A stretch of 63,749 nt of DNA from Phenylobacterium sp. (GTDB lineage: Bacteria > Pseudomonadota > Alphaproteobacteria > Caulobacterales > Caulobacteraceae): the NCBI RefSeq assembly GCF_016793225.1, contig NZ_JAEUMN010000184.1, positions 1 to 63,749 on the forward strand. Direction: 5' to 3'. The notes under the pieces are model-generated. The model was not told the origin of the DNA. It saw only the letters and a program-made list of their open reading frames with translations, and did not search any database. Positions 15,919-25,219 of the stretch are shown piece after piece. The position numbers were made by a program, and so were the translations under genes. Positions within the stretch are counted from its first letter, which is position 1. Each line of letters begins with the position of its first letter.

Positions 15919-16214
15919 GCGAGGTCTGTGATCACGAGTGGTTCGACACTCGGACCGAAGCCCTTCCTGATCCCCGCGACTGCGCACGGTTCCACGGCGA
16001 CGGCTGGAACATCGTCGTTCGCTGCTCACGCTGCGGCACAGTTCGTGCCGAACACCCAGAAGAAAGCCTGATTCAGAATCTCGTCTGCGAGATCGAAGAG
16101 CGCCTGCGGGTGAACGGACCGCACTCCATCGAAGGGCTCGAGCGCTACCTCGTTGAGGGCTTGGGCGCGCCGCCCAAGGAGGCGCGCTACGCCGTCGCCC
16201 GCTGGGGCCGATGA
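15915..16214 (+). CDS. Hypothetical phage protein with a Cys/His pair pattern, 99 aa
   Basis: A 99-residue protein that starts MSEVCDHEWFDTRTE and has a second cysteine pair VVRCSRCGTVRAE. The C-D-H...C-S-R-C arrangement in the first 45 residues would suit a small zinc-binding knuckle. The rest is helical (LVCEIEERLRVNG, LERYLVEGLGAPPKEARYAVA). The ATG at 15915 overlaps the previous stop by 4 bp. A zinc-ribbon role is inferred from the cysteines only. Confidence 0.68.
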   Translation: MSEVCDHEWFDTRTEALPDPRDCARFHGDGWNIVVRCSRCGTVRAEHPEESLIQNLVCEIEERLRVNGPHSIEGLERYLVEGLGAPPKEARYAVARWGR

Positions 16215-16217
16215 CGC

Positions 16218-16565
16218 ATGACACACCTGCCAGCATCGCTTCCGGAGAGAACCGTGACCACCACCACCGCCGACCGTCTTCTCTTTGCCGACGCGTCCGA
16301 AGCCGTCGGCGAACTCGGCTACCGACTGGTGAAGCAGAACGGGGCCTACGTTGTCGCCGATCACATCGGCTGCCCTCACGGCGCGCCCTTCGAGGCCGAT
16401 CTCGCGACCGTGCTCGTTTGGGCCCAGGCGCCGAAGTCGGTGCGCGTGCGGATGGAGGAATGGAGCCGTGCCAACTGCCTGCGGCGGACCACGCTGGACG
16501 AGTGGCGCGCGGCCTTCACCGCGGCCACGGCGGCGGCCCCCGCGGAGCACGGCGGCGCCAAATGA
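16218..16565 (+). CDS. Hypothetical phage early protein, up to 115 aa
   Basis: A soluble alpha/beta-looking protein (LLFADASEAVGELGYRLV, YVVADHIGCPHGAPFEADL). The first ATG is at 16218. A GTG at 16254, preceded by GGAGAG, is an equally good start and would remove 12 poorly structured residues. It lies 3 bp after the preceding stop and overlaps the next small gene by 4 bp. The function is not recognised. Confidence 0.65.
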   Translation: MTHLPASLPERTVTTTTADRLLFADASEAVGELGYRLVKQNGAYVVADHIGCPHGAPFEADLATVLVWAQAPKSVRVRMEEWSRANCLRRTTLDEWRAAFTAATAAAPAEHGGAK

Positions 16566-16693
16566 ACGCTCGAGTTTCGGTGCCGGGGCGTCCCCACGCC
16601 CGCAGGTGTTCCAGCCCGCACGCCGCCCCGCGGGTCCGAAGGAAGTGGGCGGCGCCGCTCCGGCGCGCCGCGCTGAAGGTATCAGCGCCATAG
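16562..16693 (+). CDS. Very small basic ORF, 43 aa
   Basis: It starts at an ATGA overlap with the previous gene and ends 4 bp before the next start. The product is Arg/Pro/Ala-rich (RRCSSPHAAPRVRRKW), which is also what a random frame in GC-rich DNA would give. Only the junctions argue for it. Confidence 0.35.
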   Translation: MNARVSVPGRPHARRCSSPHAAPRVRRKWAAPLRRAALKVSAP

Positions 16694-16697
16694 AGCC

Positions 16698-16832
16698 ATG
16701 CGCGCCGAACGCATCCCCAACCCGCCCACAGCTTCTCTGCCCCCGGAAGTCCTCCGGGTGGTGGAGGCGCTTGCGCGGGTCCGGGAGGAGCGTGACAGTC
16801 GCGCCGCCGCAGCCGCCCAGAAGCCGAGATGA
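16698..16832 (+). CDS. Small protein preceding the recombinase, 44 aa
   Basis: A 44-residue protein beginning MRAERIPNPPTASLPP with a helical charged middle (EVLRVVEALARVREERD). Its stop overlaps the recombinase start in an ATGA junction, so it is likely translated with it. Excisionases (directionality factors) are often small genes next to integrases. That role is possible here but not shown by sequence. Confidence 0.55.
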   Translation: MRAERIPNPPTASLPPEVLRVVEALARVREERDSRAAAAAQKPR

Positions 16833-18439
16833 CCCGCGCCGCCATCTACGCCCGCTACTCCAGCGACCGGCAGAACGCGCGCTCGGTGGCCGATCAGGTG
16901 GCAGTCCTGACGGAGATAGCCAGCCGACGCGGCTGGACCGTCGTCGCTTCGTACATGGACGCAGCGATCAGCGGGACCGCGATGGCCAACCGCCCAGGCC
17001 TACTGAACGCCATCGCCGCGGCCGGGCGTGGTGAGTTCGATGCCCTGTTAGTGGAAGACGAGGACCGGATCGCCCGGGACGAAGAGCACCAGTGGAACGT
17101 TTACAACCGCCTCGCGGCCGCAGGCGTGTTCATTTCCACCCTGTCGAGCGAGCGCGTCTCGCGGATGGAGGTGGCGTTCAAGAGCTTCATGGCGGCCGAG
17201 TACATCCAGGTGCTCTCGGCCAAGACCAAGCGCGGGGTGCGTGCGAACGCCGAGCAGGGGCGCGCCACCGGCGCCCGGCTCTATGGCTACCGCACCCAAC
17301 CCGGCGGGCACATCGAGATCATTCCCGCCGAGGCCGAGGTCATCCGGCGGATCTTCGCGGCCTACGCCGCCGGCGACACCGCCCGAGAGATCGCCAGCGC
17401 TCTGAACGCTGAAGGCGTGCCTGGCCCCAAGGGCGGGCTGTGGAATACGTCCACGATCAGCGGCTCCCGCCAGCGCGGGAACGGCATCCTGAACACCGAA
17501 CTCTATGCCGGCGTGAAGGTCTGGGGCCGAGACGAGGTCCGCAAGGACCGCGACACCGGCAAGCGGGTCCACCGCTACCTGCCGCCGGAGCAGTGGAAGC
17601 GCACCCCTGTCGAGCATCTGCGGATCATCGACGATCCGACCTGGCGCGCAGTGCGGGATCGCAAGGCGCGAGCCTCAGCCCAGCCCCACGCCGTTCAGCG
17701 TCGGCCGAGCCTGTTCGGCGGCCTCCTGCGGTGCGGGTCCTGCGGCGGCGCCTACGTGACCTACACGACCGGCAAGCTCGTCTGCGTGAACTACCGGGAG
17801 CGGGGCACGTGCACGAACCGCCGCACCCCCGCCCGCGCCAAGGTCGAGGCCGTGGCGCTGGAGGTCCTGCGAGAGCAGATGCTCGCGCCCCAGGCGGTCG
17901 CCAGCTACGTGCGGGCCTACCGCCACGCTGCAGCCGCGCGCAAGGCGGCCGCCGCCGATCTCCGCGCGCCGCTGGCCCGGCGAATCGCCGAGGCCGAGCG
18001 AGGCCTGGCGCGGCTCGTCTCCGCGATCGAGCGCGGCGTCTCGACCCCTGCCATGGAGGCCCGCGTAGCGGACCTCGAGACGGAGCGGAAGGCGGCGCAG
18101 ACCGAACTCGACGCTCTCACGGCGCCGGAGCCGACGATCGAGCTGCACCCCGACGCCCCGCGCATCTACGCGGAGATGGTCGCCCAACTGCAGGCGACGC
18201 TGGCCGAGTTCACGCCCAACAACACTCAGGCCGAGCGGGCGCTGGCAGATTCGGTGCGCGGGCTGGTCGACCGGATCGTGATCATCCCGCGAAGCCAGGA
18301 GCGCGGCGGCCCGATCGACATCGAGGTCGAAGGCACCCTTGCGCGATTGTCCCGTGGTGGAGCCGAACCCAACGAGAACCGTGGGTTGGGAGTCGTGGTA
18401 GCTGGGGGCGGGCTCGAACCGCCGACCTGTGGGTTATGA
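16829..18439 (+). CDS. Large serine recombinase (phage integrase)
   Basis: A 536-residue site-specific recombinase that would integrate and excise the prophage. The N-terminal resolvase domain has the Y-x-R-x-S signature (YARYSSDRQ; catalytic Ser11) and DALLVEDEDRIARD. A recombinase DNA-binding domain follows (ARLYGYRTQPGG, IASALNAEGVPGPKGG, LYAGVKVWG). Next is a zinc ribbon with two Cys pairs (LRCGSCGGAYV, VCVNYRERGTCTNRR), and then a coiled-coil region rich in Ala/Glu/Arg (about 385-440). The last residues, VVVAGGGLEPPTCGL, are read through the antisense of a tRNA gene, so the native phage protein may end differently. Length is normal for the family. Confidence 0.93.
   Translation: MTRAAIYARYSSDRQNARSVADQVAVLTEIASRRGWTVVASYMDAAISGTAMANRPGLLNAIAAAGRGEFDALLVEDEDRIARDEEHQWNVYNRLAAAGVFISTLSSERVSRMEVAFKSFMAAEYIQVLSAKTKRGVRANAEQGRATGARLYGYRTQPGGHIEIIPAEAEVIRRIFAAYAAGDTAREIASALNAEGVPGPKGGLWNTSTISGSRQRGNGILNTELYAGVKVWGRDEVRKDRDTGKRVHRYLPPEQWKRTPVEHLRIIDDPTWRAVRDRKARASAQPHAVQRRPSLFGGLLRCGSCGGAYVTYTTGKLVCVNYRERGTCTNRRTPARAKVEAVALEVLREQMLAPQAVASYVRAYRHAAAARKAAAADLRAPLARRIAEAERGLARLVSAIERGVSTPAMEARVADLETERKAAQTELDALTAPEPTIELHPDAPRIYAEMVAQLQATLAEFTPNNTQAERALADSVRGLVDRIVIIPRSQERGGPIDIEVEGTLARLSRGGAEPNENRGLGVVVAGGGLEPPTCGL
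18396..18439. other. Probable prophage attachment-site region inside tRNA-Met
   Basis: The 3' half of the tRNA is shared with the last codons of the recombinase gene. Elements that use tRNA genes recombine within the 3' half and restore it, so the core site probably lies here or just left of it. The matching repeat at the other prophage end is outside the window, so the exact core cannot be drawn. Confidence 0.45.
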
Positions 18440-18472
18440 ATCCACCGCTCTAACCAGCTGAGCTACCCAGCC
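18396..18472 (-). tRNA. tRNA-Met (anticodon CAT), 77 nt with encoded CCA
   Basis: On the minus strand the gene folds as a complete cloverleaf. The acceptor stem GGCTGGG pairs with CCCAGCT (one G-U), followed by A and CCA. The D arm is GCTC...GAGC, the anticodon loop TTCATAA reads CAT, and the T arm is GGCGG-TTCGAGC-CCGCC. The body resembles elongator Met tRNA rather than the lysidine Ile2 type, although both carry CAT. Its 3' end faces the prophage, and the recombinase reading frame runs 44 bp into it. Confidence 0.95.
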
Positions 18473-18574
18473 ACGAGCGACACCCCACCACGGGAGGCGC
18501 GGTTTATAGGGGCGATGCCGCCGCGCTTCAAGCGCTTGGGCGCGGACGGCAGGCGCGCTAGGCTCGATGCTGCG

Positions 18575-19603
18575 ATGAGCGTCCTGCACCTCCTGGGAAC
18601 GGCCGGCGAAGGCGGCGCGGAGACCTACTTCGTCGACCTCCTGAAGGCGCTGAAGCGGGCCGGAGTGGCGGAAGCGGCGGCGATCCGGCGCAATCCGCTG
18701 CGCGAGGCGCGCCTGCGCAAGGCCGGCATTCCGGTGAAGGTGCTCCATTTCGGCGGCCCGCTGGACATCATCACCCGGCCGGCCGTCGCAGGCTTCGCGG
18801 CGCTCAACGGAACCCGTGTCGCCCTCGCCTGGATGAACCGCGCCGCGCGTCACACGCCGCGGGGGCCCTGGGCGCGCATCGGCCGGCTCGGCGGCTACTA
18901 CAGCCTGAAGTACTACCGCGGCTTCGATCACCTGGTCGCCAACACCGAGGACATCGCGGATTGGATCGTCGACCAGGGCTGGCCTGCGGGCCGGGTCACC
19001 TGCATCCCCAACTTCGCCGCCGCCGCCGCCGAGCGCGCGCCGGTGGATCGCGCGACCCTCGACACGCCCGCGGACGCGCCGCTGCTGCTGGCCATGGGCC
19101 GCCTGCACGAGAACAAGGCCCATGACGTCAGCCTGCAGGCCCTGACCCGGCTGCCGGACGCCTATCTGTGGATCGCCGGCGCCGGTCCCCAGGAAGCCAA
19201 GCTGAAGGGCCTCGCCGAGGCGCTGGGCGTCGCGCCGCGCGTCCGCTTCCTCGGCTGGCGGGCGGACGCCTCGGCGCTCTACCGGACCGCGGACGTCTGC
19301 GTGTTCCCCTCGCGCTACGAGCCGCTGGGCAATGTGGTCATCCAGGCCTGGGCCCACGGACTGCCCGTCGTCGCCGCCGAGAGCCAGGGCCCCAAGGCGC
19401 TGATCCAGCACGACCGCGACGGGCTCCTGGTCCCCATCGATGACGCCGAGGCCCTGGCGGCCGGGGTCACACGCCTGCTGGACGACCCCGGCCTTCGCGC
19501 CCGCTTCGCCGCGGCGGGCGTCCAGCGCGTCGCCTCGCAGTTCTCGGAGAGCGCCGTCGTCGCCCAGTGGCAGGCCCTCTTCGCCGATCACGGAGCCGCC
19601 TGA
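18575..19603 (+). CDS. Glycosyltransferase family 4 (GT-B fold)
   Basis: A 342-residue cytoplasmic glycosyltransferase transferring a sugar from a nucleotide donor, probably to a cell-surface glycan or lipid. The start region SVLHLLGTAGEGGAETY carries the Gly-rich loop of GT4 enzymes. The donor-binding C-terminal half shows LLAMGRLHENKAHDV, RVRFLGWRAD and the FPSRYEPLGNVVIQAWAHG segment with the E-x7-E-like motif. The ATG at 18575 fits the fold; the earlier in-frame ATG at 18515 adds an unlikely basic leader. It overlaps the asparagine synthase start by one base, so the two form an operon; a surface-polysaccharide role is inferred. Confidence 0.88.
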   Translation: MSVLHLLGTAGEGGAETYFVDLLKALKRAGVAEAAAIRRNPLREARLRKAGIPVKVLHFGGPLDIITRPAVAGFAALNGTRVALAWMNRAARHTPRGPWARIGRLGGYYSLKYYRGFDHLVANTEDIADWIVDQGWPAGRVTCIPNFAAAAAERAPVDRATLDTPADAPLLLAMGRLHENKAHDVSLQALTRLPDAYLWIAGAGPQEAKLKGLAEALGVAPRVRFLGWRADASALYRTADVCVFPSRYEPLGNVVIQAWAHGLPVVAAESQGPKALIQHDRDGLLVPIDDAEALAAGVTRLLDDPGLRARFAAAGVQRVASQFSESAVVAQWQALFADHGAA

Positions 19604-21288
19604 TGTGCGGCATCGCCGGGCAGCTCGGCGGGGACGACTCCCGCGCCGAGGCGATGATCCGCGCGATCGCCCACCGTGGGCCCGACGGCGTGCGGCTGGA
19701 GCAGCTCCCGGGCGCGGCGCTCGCCCACGCGCGGCTGTCGATCATCGACCTGGAAGGCGGATGGCAGCCCCTGCACGCCGCCGGCGGCGCGGTCGTCGGC
19801 AACGGCGAGATCTACAACTACGTCGAGCTGACGCGCGACCACCAGCTGGGCCCGCATCTGGGCACCGGGTCCGACTTCGAGCCGCTGCTGCACCTCTACG
19901 CGCGCGAAGGCCCGGCCGCGTTCGACCGTCTGCGCGGCATGTACGCGCTCTGCCTGGTGGGACCCGACGGGCGGACGTTCCTGGCCCGCGACCCGTTCGG
20001 CATCAAGCCGCTGTACCTGATGGAGCACGCCGGCGGCCTGGCGTTCGCCTCCGAGCCGCGCGCCTTCTTCGCCGCCGGCCTGATGCAGCGGGCGCTGGAC
20101 GAGACCGCGGCGCGCGAGCTGCTGGAACTGAACTACGTGCTCGGCGAGCGCACGCCCTTCCAGGGCCTGCGCCGCGTCGCGCCCGGCGAGGTCATCGAGG
20201 TCCGCGACGGCCGCATCGTGGCGAACCACCGCCGCGCGCCGCTCCCGCTGAACCCGCCGGCCGAGGCGCGCGCGGCGGATGACCCGATCGCCGCCCTCGA
20301 CGCCGTGCTCGAGGACAGCGTGCGCGTGCACCAGCGTTCCGACGCGCCCTACGGCCTGTTCCTGTCGGGCGGCGTCGACTCGGCCGCCATCGCCACCCTG
20401 ATGGCGCGGCTGAACACGCGCCCGGTGACGGCCTTCACCTGCGGCTTCGACGCCCCGGGCGCCGCGGACGAGCGCGCCGCGGCCGAGGCCGTGGCCCGGG
20501 CGCTGGACCTGGACTGGCGCGAGACCACGTTCGGCGAGGCGGACTTCTGGCGGATCCTTCCGCAGGTCGCCTGGGCCATGGACGACCCCACCGCCGACTA
20601 TGCGACGCTGCCCACCTACAAGCTGGCCGAGGCCGCCAAGGACAGCCTCACCGTCGTCCTCACCGGCGAGGGCGGGGACGAGCTCTTCGCCGGATACGGC
20701 CGCTACCGGCGCGCGCTGCGGCCCCGGCTGCTCGGCGGGCGCCCCGCCGAACCGCGCGGGACGTCGCCTGAGGTCCTCGCAGCCTGGCGCGACGCGGCGC
20801 GCCCACCCCGGGGGCTGAGCGCGCTCCAGCAGGCGCAGTGGGCCGATGTCGTCACCTGGCTGCCCAACGACCTGCTGCTGAAGCTGGACCGTTGCCTGAT
20901 GGCGCACGGGCTCGAGGGGCGCACGCCTTTCCTCGACCCGGCGGTCGCCGCCTTCGCGTGGTCGCTCCCCGATCGGCTGAAGACGCAGGGCGGCTACGGC
21001 AAGTGGATCCTGCGCAAGTGGCTCGAGCGCGCCTGCCCGGCGGCCCGGCCCTGGGCGAAGAAGCAGGGCTTCACGACGCCGGTGGAGGCCTGGATCGCGC
21101 CGCGAGCGGGCGACCTTGCGCCGCGCATCGCCCGGGTCGCCGCCGTCCGCCGGCTCGTCCCGGACGCCGAAGACCGCATGCGCCAGGGAACGGGCCGCTG
21201 GCCGCTGCTCTTCCTTGCCGTCTGGTCGCTCATACATCTGGAGGGCGCGCAACCCGACGACGCGCTTCGCACTGTGCTTCCGAGCTGA
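19603..21288 (+). CDS. asnB: Asparagine synthase, glutamine-hydrolysing
   Basis: A 561-residue class II amidotransferase making asparagine from aspartate, glutamine and ATP, or amidating another carboxylate. The product begins MCGIAG with the Cys nucleophile exposed after Met removal, which fixes the start at 19603. The glutaminase domain (about 2-210) includes IAHRGPDG and GEIYNYVEL. The synthetase domain has the pyrophosphate loop LSGGVDSAA (near 257) and [16 protein letters not shown]. It is translationally coupled to the glycosyltransferase, which suggests the pair may act in glycan amidation rather than general asparagine supply; this last point is inference. Confidence 0.92.
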   Translation: MCGIAGQLGGDDSRAEAMIRAIAHRGPDGVRLEQLPGAALAHARLSIIDLEGGWQPLHAAGGAVVGNGEIYNYVELTRDHQLGPHLGTGSDFEPLLHLYAREGPAAFDRLRGMYALCLVGPDGRTFLARDPFGIKPLYLMEHAGGLAFASEPRAFFAAGLMQRALDETAARELLELNYVLGERTPFQGLRRVAPGEVIEVRDGRIVANHRRAPLPLNPPAEARAADDPIAALDAVLEDSVRVHQRSDAPYGLFLSGGVDSAAIATLMARLNTRPVTAFTCGFDAPGAADERAAAEAVARALDLDWRETTFGEADFWRILPQVAWAMDDPTADYATLPTYKLAEAAKDSLTVVLTGEGGDELFAGYGRYRRALRPRLLGGRPAEPRGTSPEVLAAWRDAARPPRGLSALQQAQWADVVTWLPNDLLLKLDRCLMAHGLEGRTPFLDPAVAAFAWSLPDRLKTQGGYGKWILRKWLERACPAARPWAKKQGFTTPVEAWIAPRAGDLAPRIARVAAVRRLVPDAEDRMRQGTGRWPLLFLAVWSLIHLEGAQPDDALRTVLPS

Positions 21289-21299
21289 CGGAGATCCCC

Positions 21300-22535
21300 T
21301 TGAAGACGCTGCTGACCGCCGCCTGCGCGACCGCCCTCCTTGCCGCCGCCTGCAACGCGGCCCCCGACCGCGCCCAGGCGCAGGGCGCCTCCGGGGCGCC
21401 CGTGGAAACCCGCGCGCCGAACGGGAAGGACCAGGCGCCCGCCTTCGCCGGCCAGACCCGCGCGCCCGAGGTCAAGGCCGGCGTCGACTACCAGGTCACC
21501 GACCACGTGACCGGACTGGTCAAGCCGTGGGGCCTCGCCTTCACGCCCGACGGGGGCCTGCTGATCACCGAGAAGCCCGGGCGGCTGCGCCTGTTCAAGG
21601 ACGGTCGCCTCTCCGAGCCGGTGGCCGGCGTCCCCGCCGTGGACGCCCGCGACCAGGGCGGCCTGCAGGGGATCGCGCTGGACCCGCAGTTCGCCCGGAA
21701 CGGCCTCGTCTACCTCCACTACGTGGAGCCCCCGAAGGACGGGAAGAACAACGGCGCCGTGGCCCGCGGCCGGCTGGTGACCACGGGCGGGACGCCGCGC
21801 CTCGAGGACGTCCGCGTGATCTACCGCCAGACGCCGTCGCTGGCGTCGACGAAGCACTACGGCGGGCGGCTGGTGTTCGGCCGCGACGGCACGCTCTTCG
21901 TGACCGGCGGCGAGCGCTCCGTCCTCGAGGGCCGCATGCAGGCCCAGCGCATGGACGGAACCCTGGGCAAGGTGGTCCGCATCAACACCGACGGCTCGAT
22001 CCCCAAGGACAATCCATTCGTCGGACGGGCCGGCGCACGGCCCGAGATCTTCTCGATCGGCCATCGCAACATCCTGGGCGCGGCGCTCCACCCGAGGACC
22101 GGCGAGCTCTGGGAGGTCGAGCACGGCGCCCGCGGCGGCGACGAGCTGAACATCGTGCGCAAGGGCCGCGACTATGGCTGGCCCACGATCACCTACGGCA
22201 TCGAGTACGCCGGCGGCCCGGTGGGCGAGGGGATCACCCGGAAGGACGGCATGGAACAGCCGATCTACTACTGGGACCCGGTGCTCGCGCCCGGCGACAT
22301 GGCGTTCTACGAGGCCGCCCAGGTCCCCGCCTGGAAGGGCAGCCTGTTCGTCACCGGCATGGGGCCGCGCTACCTCTCGCGCCTGACGCTGGACGGCGAC
22401 AAGGTGGTGGGCGAGGAGCGCCTCCTGGTCGAGGTTAAGGAGCGCCTGCGCCCGATCGCGGTCGGTCCCGACGGCGCGCTCTACATCGGCGTCGACAGCG
22501 ACGCCGGCCGCATCATCCGGGTGGCGCCGAAGTAG
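21300..22535 (+). CDS. PQQ-dependent aldose sugar dehydrogenase, lipoprotein
   Basis: A 411-residue six-bladed propeller dehydrogenase of the soluble glucose dehydrogenase / YliI type that oxidises aldoses in the periplasm using PQQ. A lipobox (LLAAAC, Cys18) indicates lipid anchoring. Family patterns are [20 protein letters not shown] near the mature N-terminus, [43 protein letters not shown] and the closing [16 protein letters not shown]. The start codon is TTG at 21300, preceded by GGAG, because the signal peptide begins there. It follows asnB by 11 bp, so it may share transcription. Its end overlaps the convergent membrane-protein gene by 23 bp. Confidence 0.9.
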   Translation: MKTLLTAACATALLAAACNAAPDRAQAQGASGAPVETRAPNGKDQAPAFAGQTRAPEVKAGVDYQVTDHVTGLVKPWGLAFTPDGGLLITEKPGRLRLFKDGRLSEPVAGVPAVDARDQGGLQGIALDPQFARNGLVYLHYVEPPKDGKNNGAVARGRLVTTGGTPRLEDVRVIYRQTPSLASTKHYGGRLVFGRDGTLFVTGGERSVLEGRMQAQRMDGTLGKVVRINTDGSIPKDNPFVGRAGARPEIFSIGHRNILGAALHPRTGELWEVEHGARGGDELNIVRKGRDYGWPTITYGIEYAGGPVGEGITRKDGMEQPIYYWDPVLAPGDMAFYEAAQVPAWKGSLFVTGMGPRYLSRLTLDGDKVVGEERLLVEVKERLRPIAVGPDGALYIGVDSDAGRIIRVAPK

Positions 22536-22926
22536 CCGGCGGCGCGGCCGCGACGCGGAGCGCCATCAGGAACAGCACCGTGAGCACCGGCGCCCAGATG
22601 AGCCGCTCCATGGCGCTGGGCGTGATCAGGTTCAGCACGAGCCCGACCCCCAGGAACCCGACCACAAGCCAGGCGGGCCACCGGGGCGCCGGACCGCGCC
22701 CGCGGATCAGCCCGGCGCGCCGCGCGACGATGTAGCCGATGCCCGCCAGCAGGCCGGCCTGCGCCAGGGCCGCGAGCCGCATCTCCGGCGGGAAGACGCC
22801 GGGAAACGCGCCGCCCATGGCGTACTCGCCCCAGGGCGCGCCGGCCGCCAGCGCGAGCTGGAACAGGATCGCCACCGCCTGCAGGGCGAGGAAGATCCGG
22901 GCCGCGACGGCGGGTCCCGGGATCAC
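22513..22926 (-). CDS. Small integral membrane protein, four predicted segments
   Basis: A 137-residue hydrophobic protein with four likely membrane helices ([69 protein letters not shown]), joined by short basic loops. It starts at GTG 22926 in a GTGA overlap with the nitronate monooxygenase stop, so it is the second gene of that operon. The function is unknown. A longer open frame upstream is only the shadow of the neighbour. Confidence 0.78.
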   Translation of the reverse strand: MIPGPAVAARIFLALQAVAILFQLALAAGAPWGEYAMGGAFPGVFPPEMRLAALAQAGLLAGIGYIVARRAGLIRGRGPAPRWPAWLVVGFLGVGLVLNLITPSAMERLIWAPVLTVLFLMALRVAAAPPATSAPPG

Positions 22927-23873
22927 GCCGGCGCGCCCGCCTTCCCGTACTGCGCGCCCAGGCGCGTCATCACCGCCTCGAACTCGGCGATGGTCTCGGA
23001 GATCACCTGCGCCACCGGCTTGACGCTGTCGATGCGGCCGGCGACCTGGCCGGTCAGCGCGATCGCCGCCTCCATGTCGCCGCCGAAGTAGAGCTGCAGG
23101 GCGTTGGCCATCTCGGCCATGACGTTCGGCGGCGGCTCCAGCTCCAGGCGCGTGGTCTTCTCGGTGCGCAGCGCCCGCAGCGCCGGGCCCGGACCGTGGC
23201 GATTCAGGAAGACCGTGTCGGTCTCCTTGGCGTTCACGATCATGTCCTTCCAGTTCTGGTGCACCGGGCTTTCGGCGGCCGAGACCATGCGGGTGCCCAT
23301 CTGCACGCCCTCGGCCCCCAGCGCGAAGGCCGCGGCCATCGAGCGGCCGTCGGTGATCCCCCCGGCGGCGATGATCGGCAGGTCGGTCTTCGACGCCACC
23401 AGCGGCAGGAGGACCATGGTCGCGACCTCGCGGCTGTTCTTGAAGCCGCCGCCCTCGCCGCCCTCGACCACCAGCCCGTCCACGCCGGCCGCGATCGCCT
23501 TCTCGGCCGCCGCCAGGGACGGGACCACGTGGAACACGGTGAGCCCCCGGCCCTTCAGCGCATCGCAGTAGCGGTTCGGGTCGCCGGCCGAGGTCGTCAC
23601 GAACCGCACGCCCTGGTCGGCCACGAAGCTCACGATGTCGGGGTCGCGCACGAAGGCCTGGGCCACGTTGATCCCCCACGGCTTGTCCGTGAGGGTCTTC
23701 ATCTTCTTCACCTCCTCGCGCACCTCGTCGAGGCGGCCGGACGAGGTCTCGATGATCCCGAAGGCGCCGGCGTTGGACACCGCGCTGGCCAGCTGCGCGC
23801 GGGCGATCCAGCCCATCGGGGCCTGCACGATCGGATGCGCGACGCCCAGCAGTTCCGTGATGCGGTTCTTCAT
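22923..23873 (-). CDS. Nitronate monooxygenase family protein (2-nitropropane dioxygenase-like)
   Basis: A 316-residue FMN-dependent TIM-barrel oxidase expected to convert alkyl nitronates to carbonyl compounds plus nitrite. Family features are IVQAPMGWIARAQLASAVS near the start, GVRFVTTSAGDPN, the flavin phosphate segment GVDGLVVEGGEGGGF, and IIAAGGITDGRSMAAAFALG followed by GAEGVQMGTRM. Similar proteins include enoyl-ACP reductase-like FMN enzymes, so substrate is uncertain. It forms a two-gene operon with the following membrane protein. Confidence 0.88.
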   Translation of the reverse strand: MKNRITELLGVAHPIVQAPMGWIARAQLASAVSNAGAFGIIETSSGRLDEVREEVKKMKTLTDKPWGINVAQAFVRDPDIVSFVADQGVRFVTTSAGDPNRYCDALKGRGLTVFHVVPSLAAAEKAIAAGVDGLVVEGGEGGGFKNSREVATMVLLPLVASKTDLPIIAAGGITDGRSMAAAFALGAEGVQMGTRMVSAAESPVHQNWKDMIVNAKETDTVFLNRHGPGPALRALRTEKTTRLELEPPPNVMAEMANALQLYFGGDMEAAIALTGQVAGRIDSVKPVAQVISETIAEFEAVMTRLGAQYGKAGAPA

Positions 23874-23949
23874 GCCGTCCTCCCTGACGAAACTATGCGG
23901 AGGCCCGACGAAAACTCAAACCCTCCTGCCCTCCCCAGGCGGGGAGAGA

Positions 23950-25062
23950 TTAGAGCCCCAGCCGCGCCGCCACCTCCTCGCCGATGGCCAGCGACGAGGT
24001 CAGGCCCGGGCTTTCGATCCCGAACAGCGCGACCAGTCCCGGCAGCCCGTGGACGTCCTGCGCGTCGAGCCGGAAGTCCGGCTGCGGCTCGCCCGGGCCG
24101 TGGATCTTCGGCCGGATCCCGGCGTAGTCGGGGCTCAGCGCGCCGTCGGGCAACGACGGCCAGAACTTGCGGATGTAGCGGTAGAACCCGTCCGCCGCCG
24201 CGGGATCGACGGTGTAGTCCAGCTCGTCGACGAAGTTGAGGTCCGGCCCGAAGACCCCCTGGCCGCCCAGGTCGCGGCGGTAGTGGGTCCCCAGCGCGCC
24301 CGGGATCGGCGGCGGATAGATCAGGCGCTGGAACGGCGCCTTGCCCGCCAGCCGGAAGTACATGCCCTTGCCGTAGTGGCCTTGCGGGATGAGGGCGGGC
24401 GGAAAGCCCTCGATCCGCGCCGCCGCCGCCTGGGCCGACAGGCCGGGCGCCGTCACCAGGTAGCGGCACGTCAGCGTTGTCGGCTCGGCGCCGCCGGCCG
24501 CCACGGAGAACCCGCCGCCCTCCAGCGGCGTCGCGGCCTCGAACGGCGTCGCCAGCACCACCGCCCCGCCCGCCGCCTCGATCTCGCCCTGCAGCGCCAG
24601 CATGTAGGCGTGGCTTTCGAAGACCCCGCTCTGTGGCGAGAGCAGCGCGCCCTCGCAGGCCAGCTCGGGCTCCATCGCCAGGGCCTGCGCCCGGGTCAGG
24701 CGCTCCATGCCCTCGACGTCGTTGGCCTGGGCCTGGTCGTAGATCGCCTCCAGCCGCGCCAGTTCGTCCGCCGTCGTCGCCACCACCAGCTTGCCGCAGC
24801 GGTCGTAGGCCACGTGGTGCGCGTCGCAGAAGGCGTAGAGCCGCCGCCGCCCTTCGACGCAGAGCCGCGCCTTGAGCGACCCGGTGGGATAGTAGAGGCC
24901 GCCGTGGATGACCTCGGAGTTGCGCGACGAGACGCCCTGGCCGATGGCGACGTCCTGCTCCAGCACCGCCACCGCCAGCCCGCGGCGGCTCAACGCGTGG
25001 CCGCACGCCAGCCCGACGGCGCCCGCGCCCACGACCACCGCGTCGAAATCGAAATCGGCCAT
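23950..25062 (-). CDS. FAD-dependent oxidoreductase, L-2-hydroxyglutarate oxidase type
   Basis: A 370-residue DAO-fold flavoenzyme. The N-terminal dinucleotide-binding motif AVVVGAGAVGLACGHALSRRG is shortened here to VVVGAGAVGLACG (10-22). The segment SSRNSEVIHGGLYYPTGSLKA is typical of the L2HGDH/LhgO group, as is GIRPKIHGPGEPQPDF near the end. It probably oxidises L-2-hydroxyglutarate to 2-oxoglutarate at or near the membrane. A different hydroxyacid or amine substrate is possible. The gene stands alone, 76 bp upstream of the nitronate monooxygenase gene on the same strand. Confidence 0.86.
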   Translation of the reverse strand: MADFDFDAVVVGAGAVGLACGHALSRRGLAVAVLEQDVAIGQGVSSRNSEVIHGGLYYPTGSLKARLCVEGRRRLYAFCDAHHVAYDRCGKLVVATTADELARLEAIYDQAQANDVEGMERLTRAQALAMEPELACEGALLSPQSGVFESHAYMLALQGEIEAAGGAVVLATPFEAATPLEGGGFSVAAGGAEPTTLTCRYLVTAPGLSAQAAAARIEGFPPALIPQGHYGKGMYFRLAGKAPFQRLIYPPPIPGALGTHYRRDLGGQGVFGPDLNFVDELDYTVDPAAADGFYRYIRKFWPSLPDGALSPDYAGIRPKIHGPGEPQPDFRLDAQDVHGLPGLVALFGIESPGLTSSLAIGEEVAARLGL

Positions 25063-25219
25063 GAGGCGGGGTTAGCTGTCCGGGCCAGCCGTGTCACGCC
25101 CCGAGGAAACGGAGGCCCGCGGCCTCGCGAACATCAGGGTCTGACGTCCCCACGGTCACGGATTGTATAAGGGACCGCAAACCGAACGCCGACCCCGAGC
25201 GGGCCACAGGATCCGAGAC

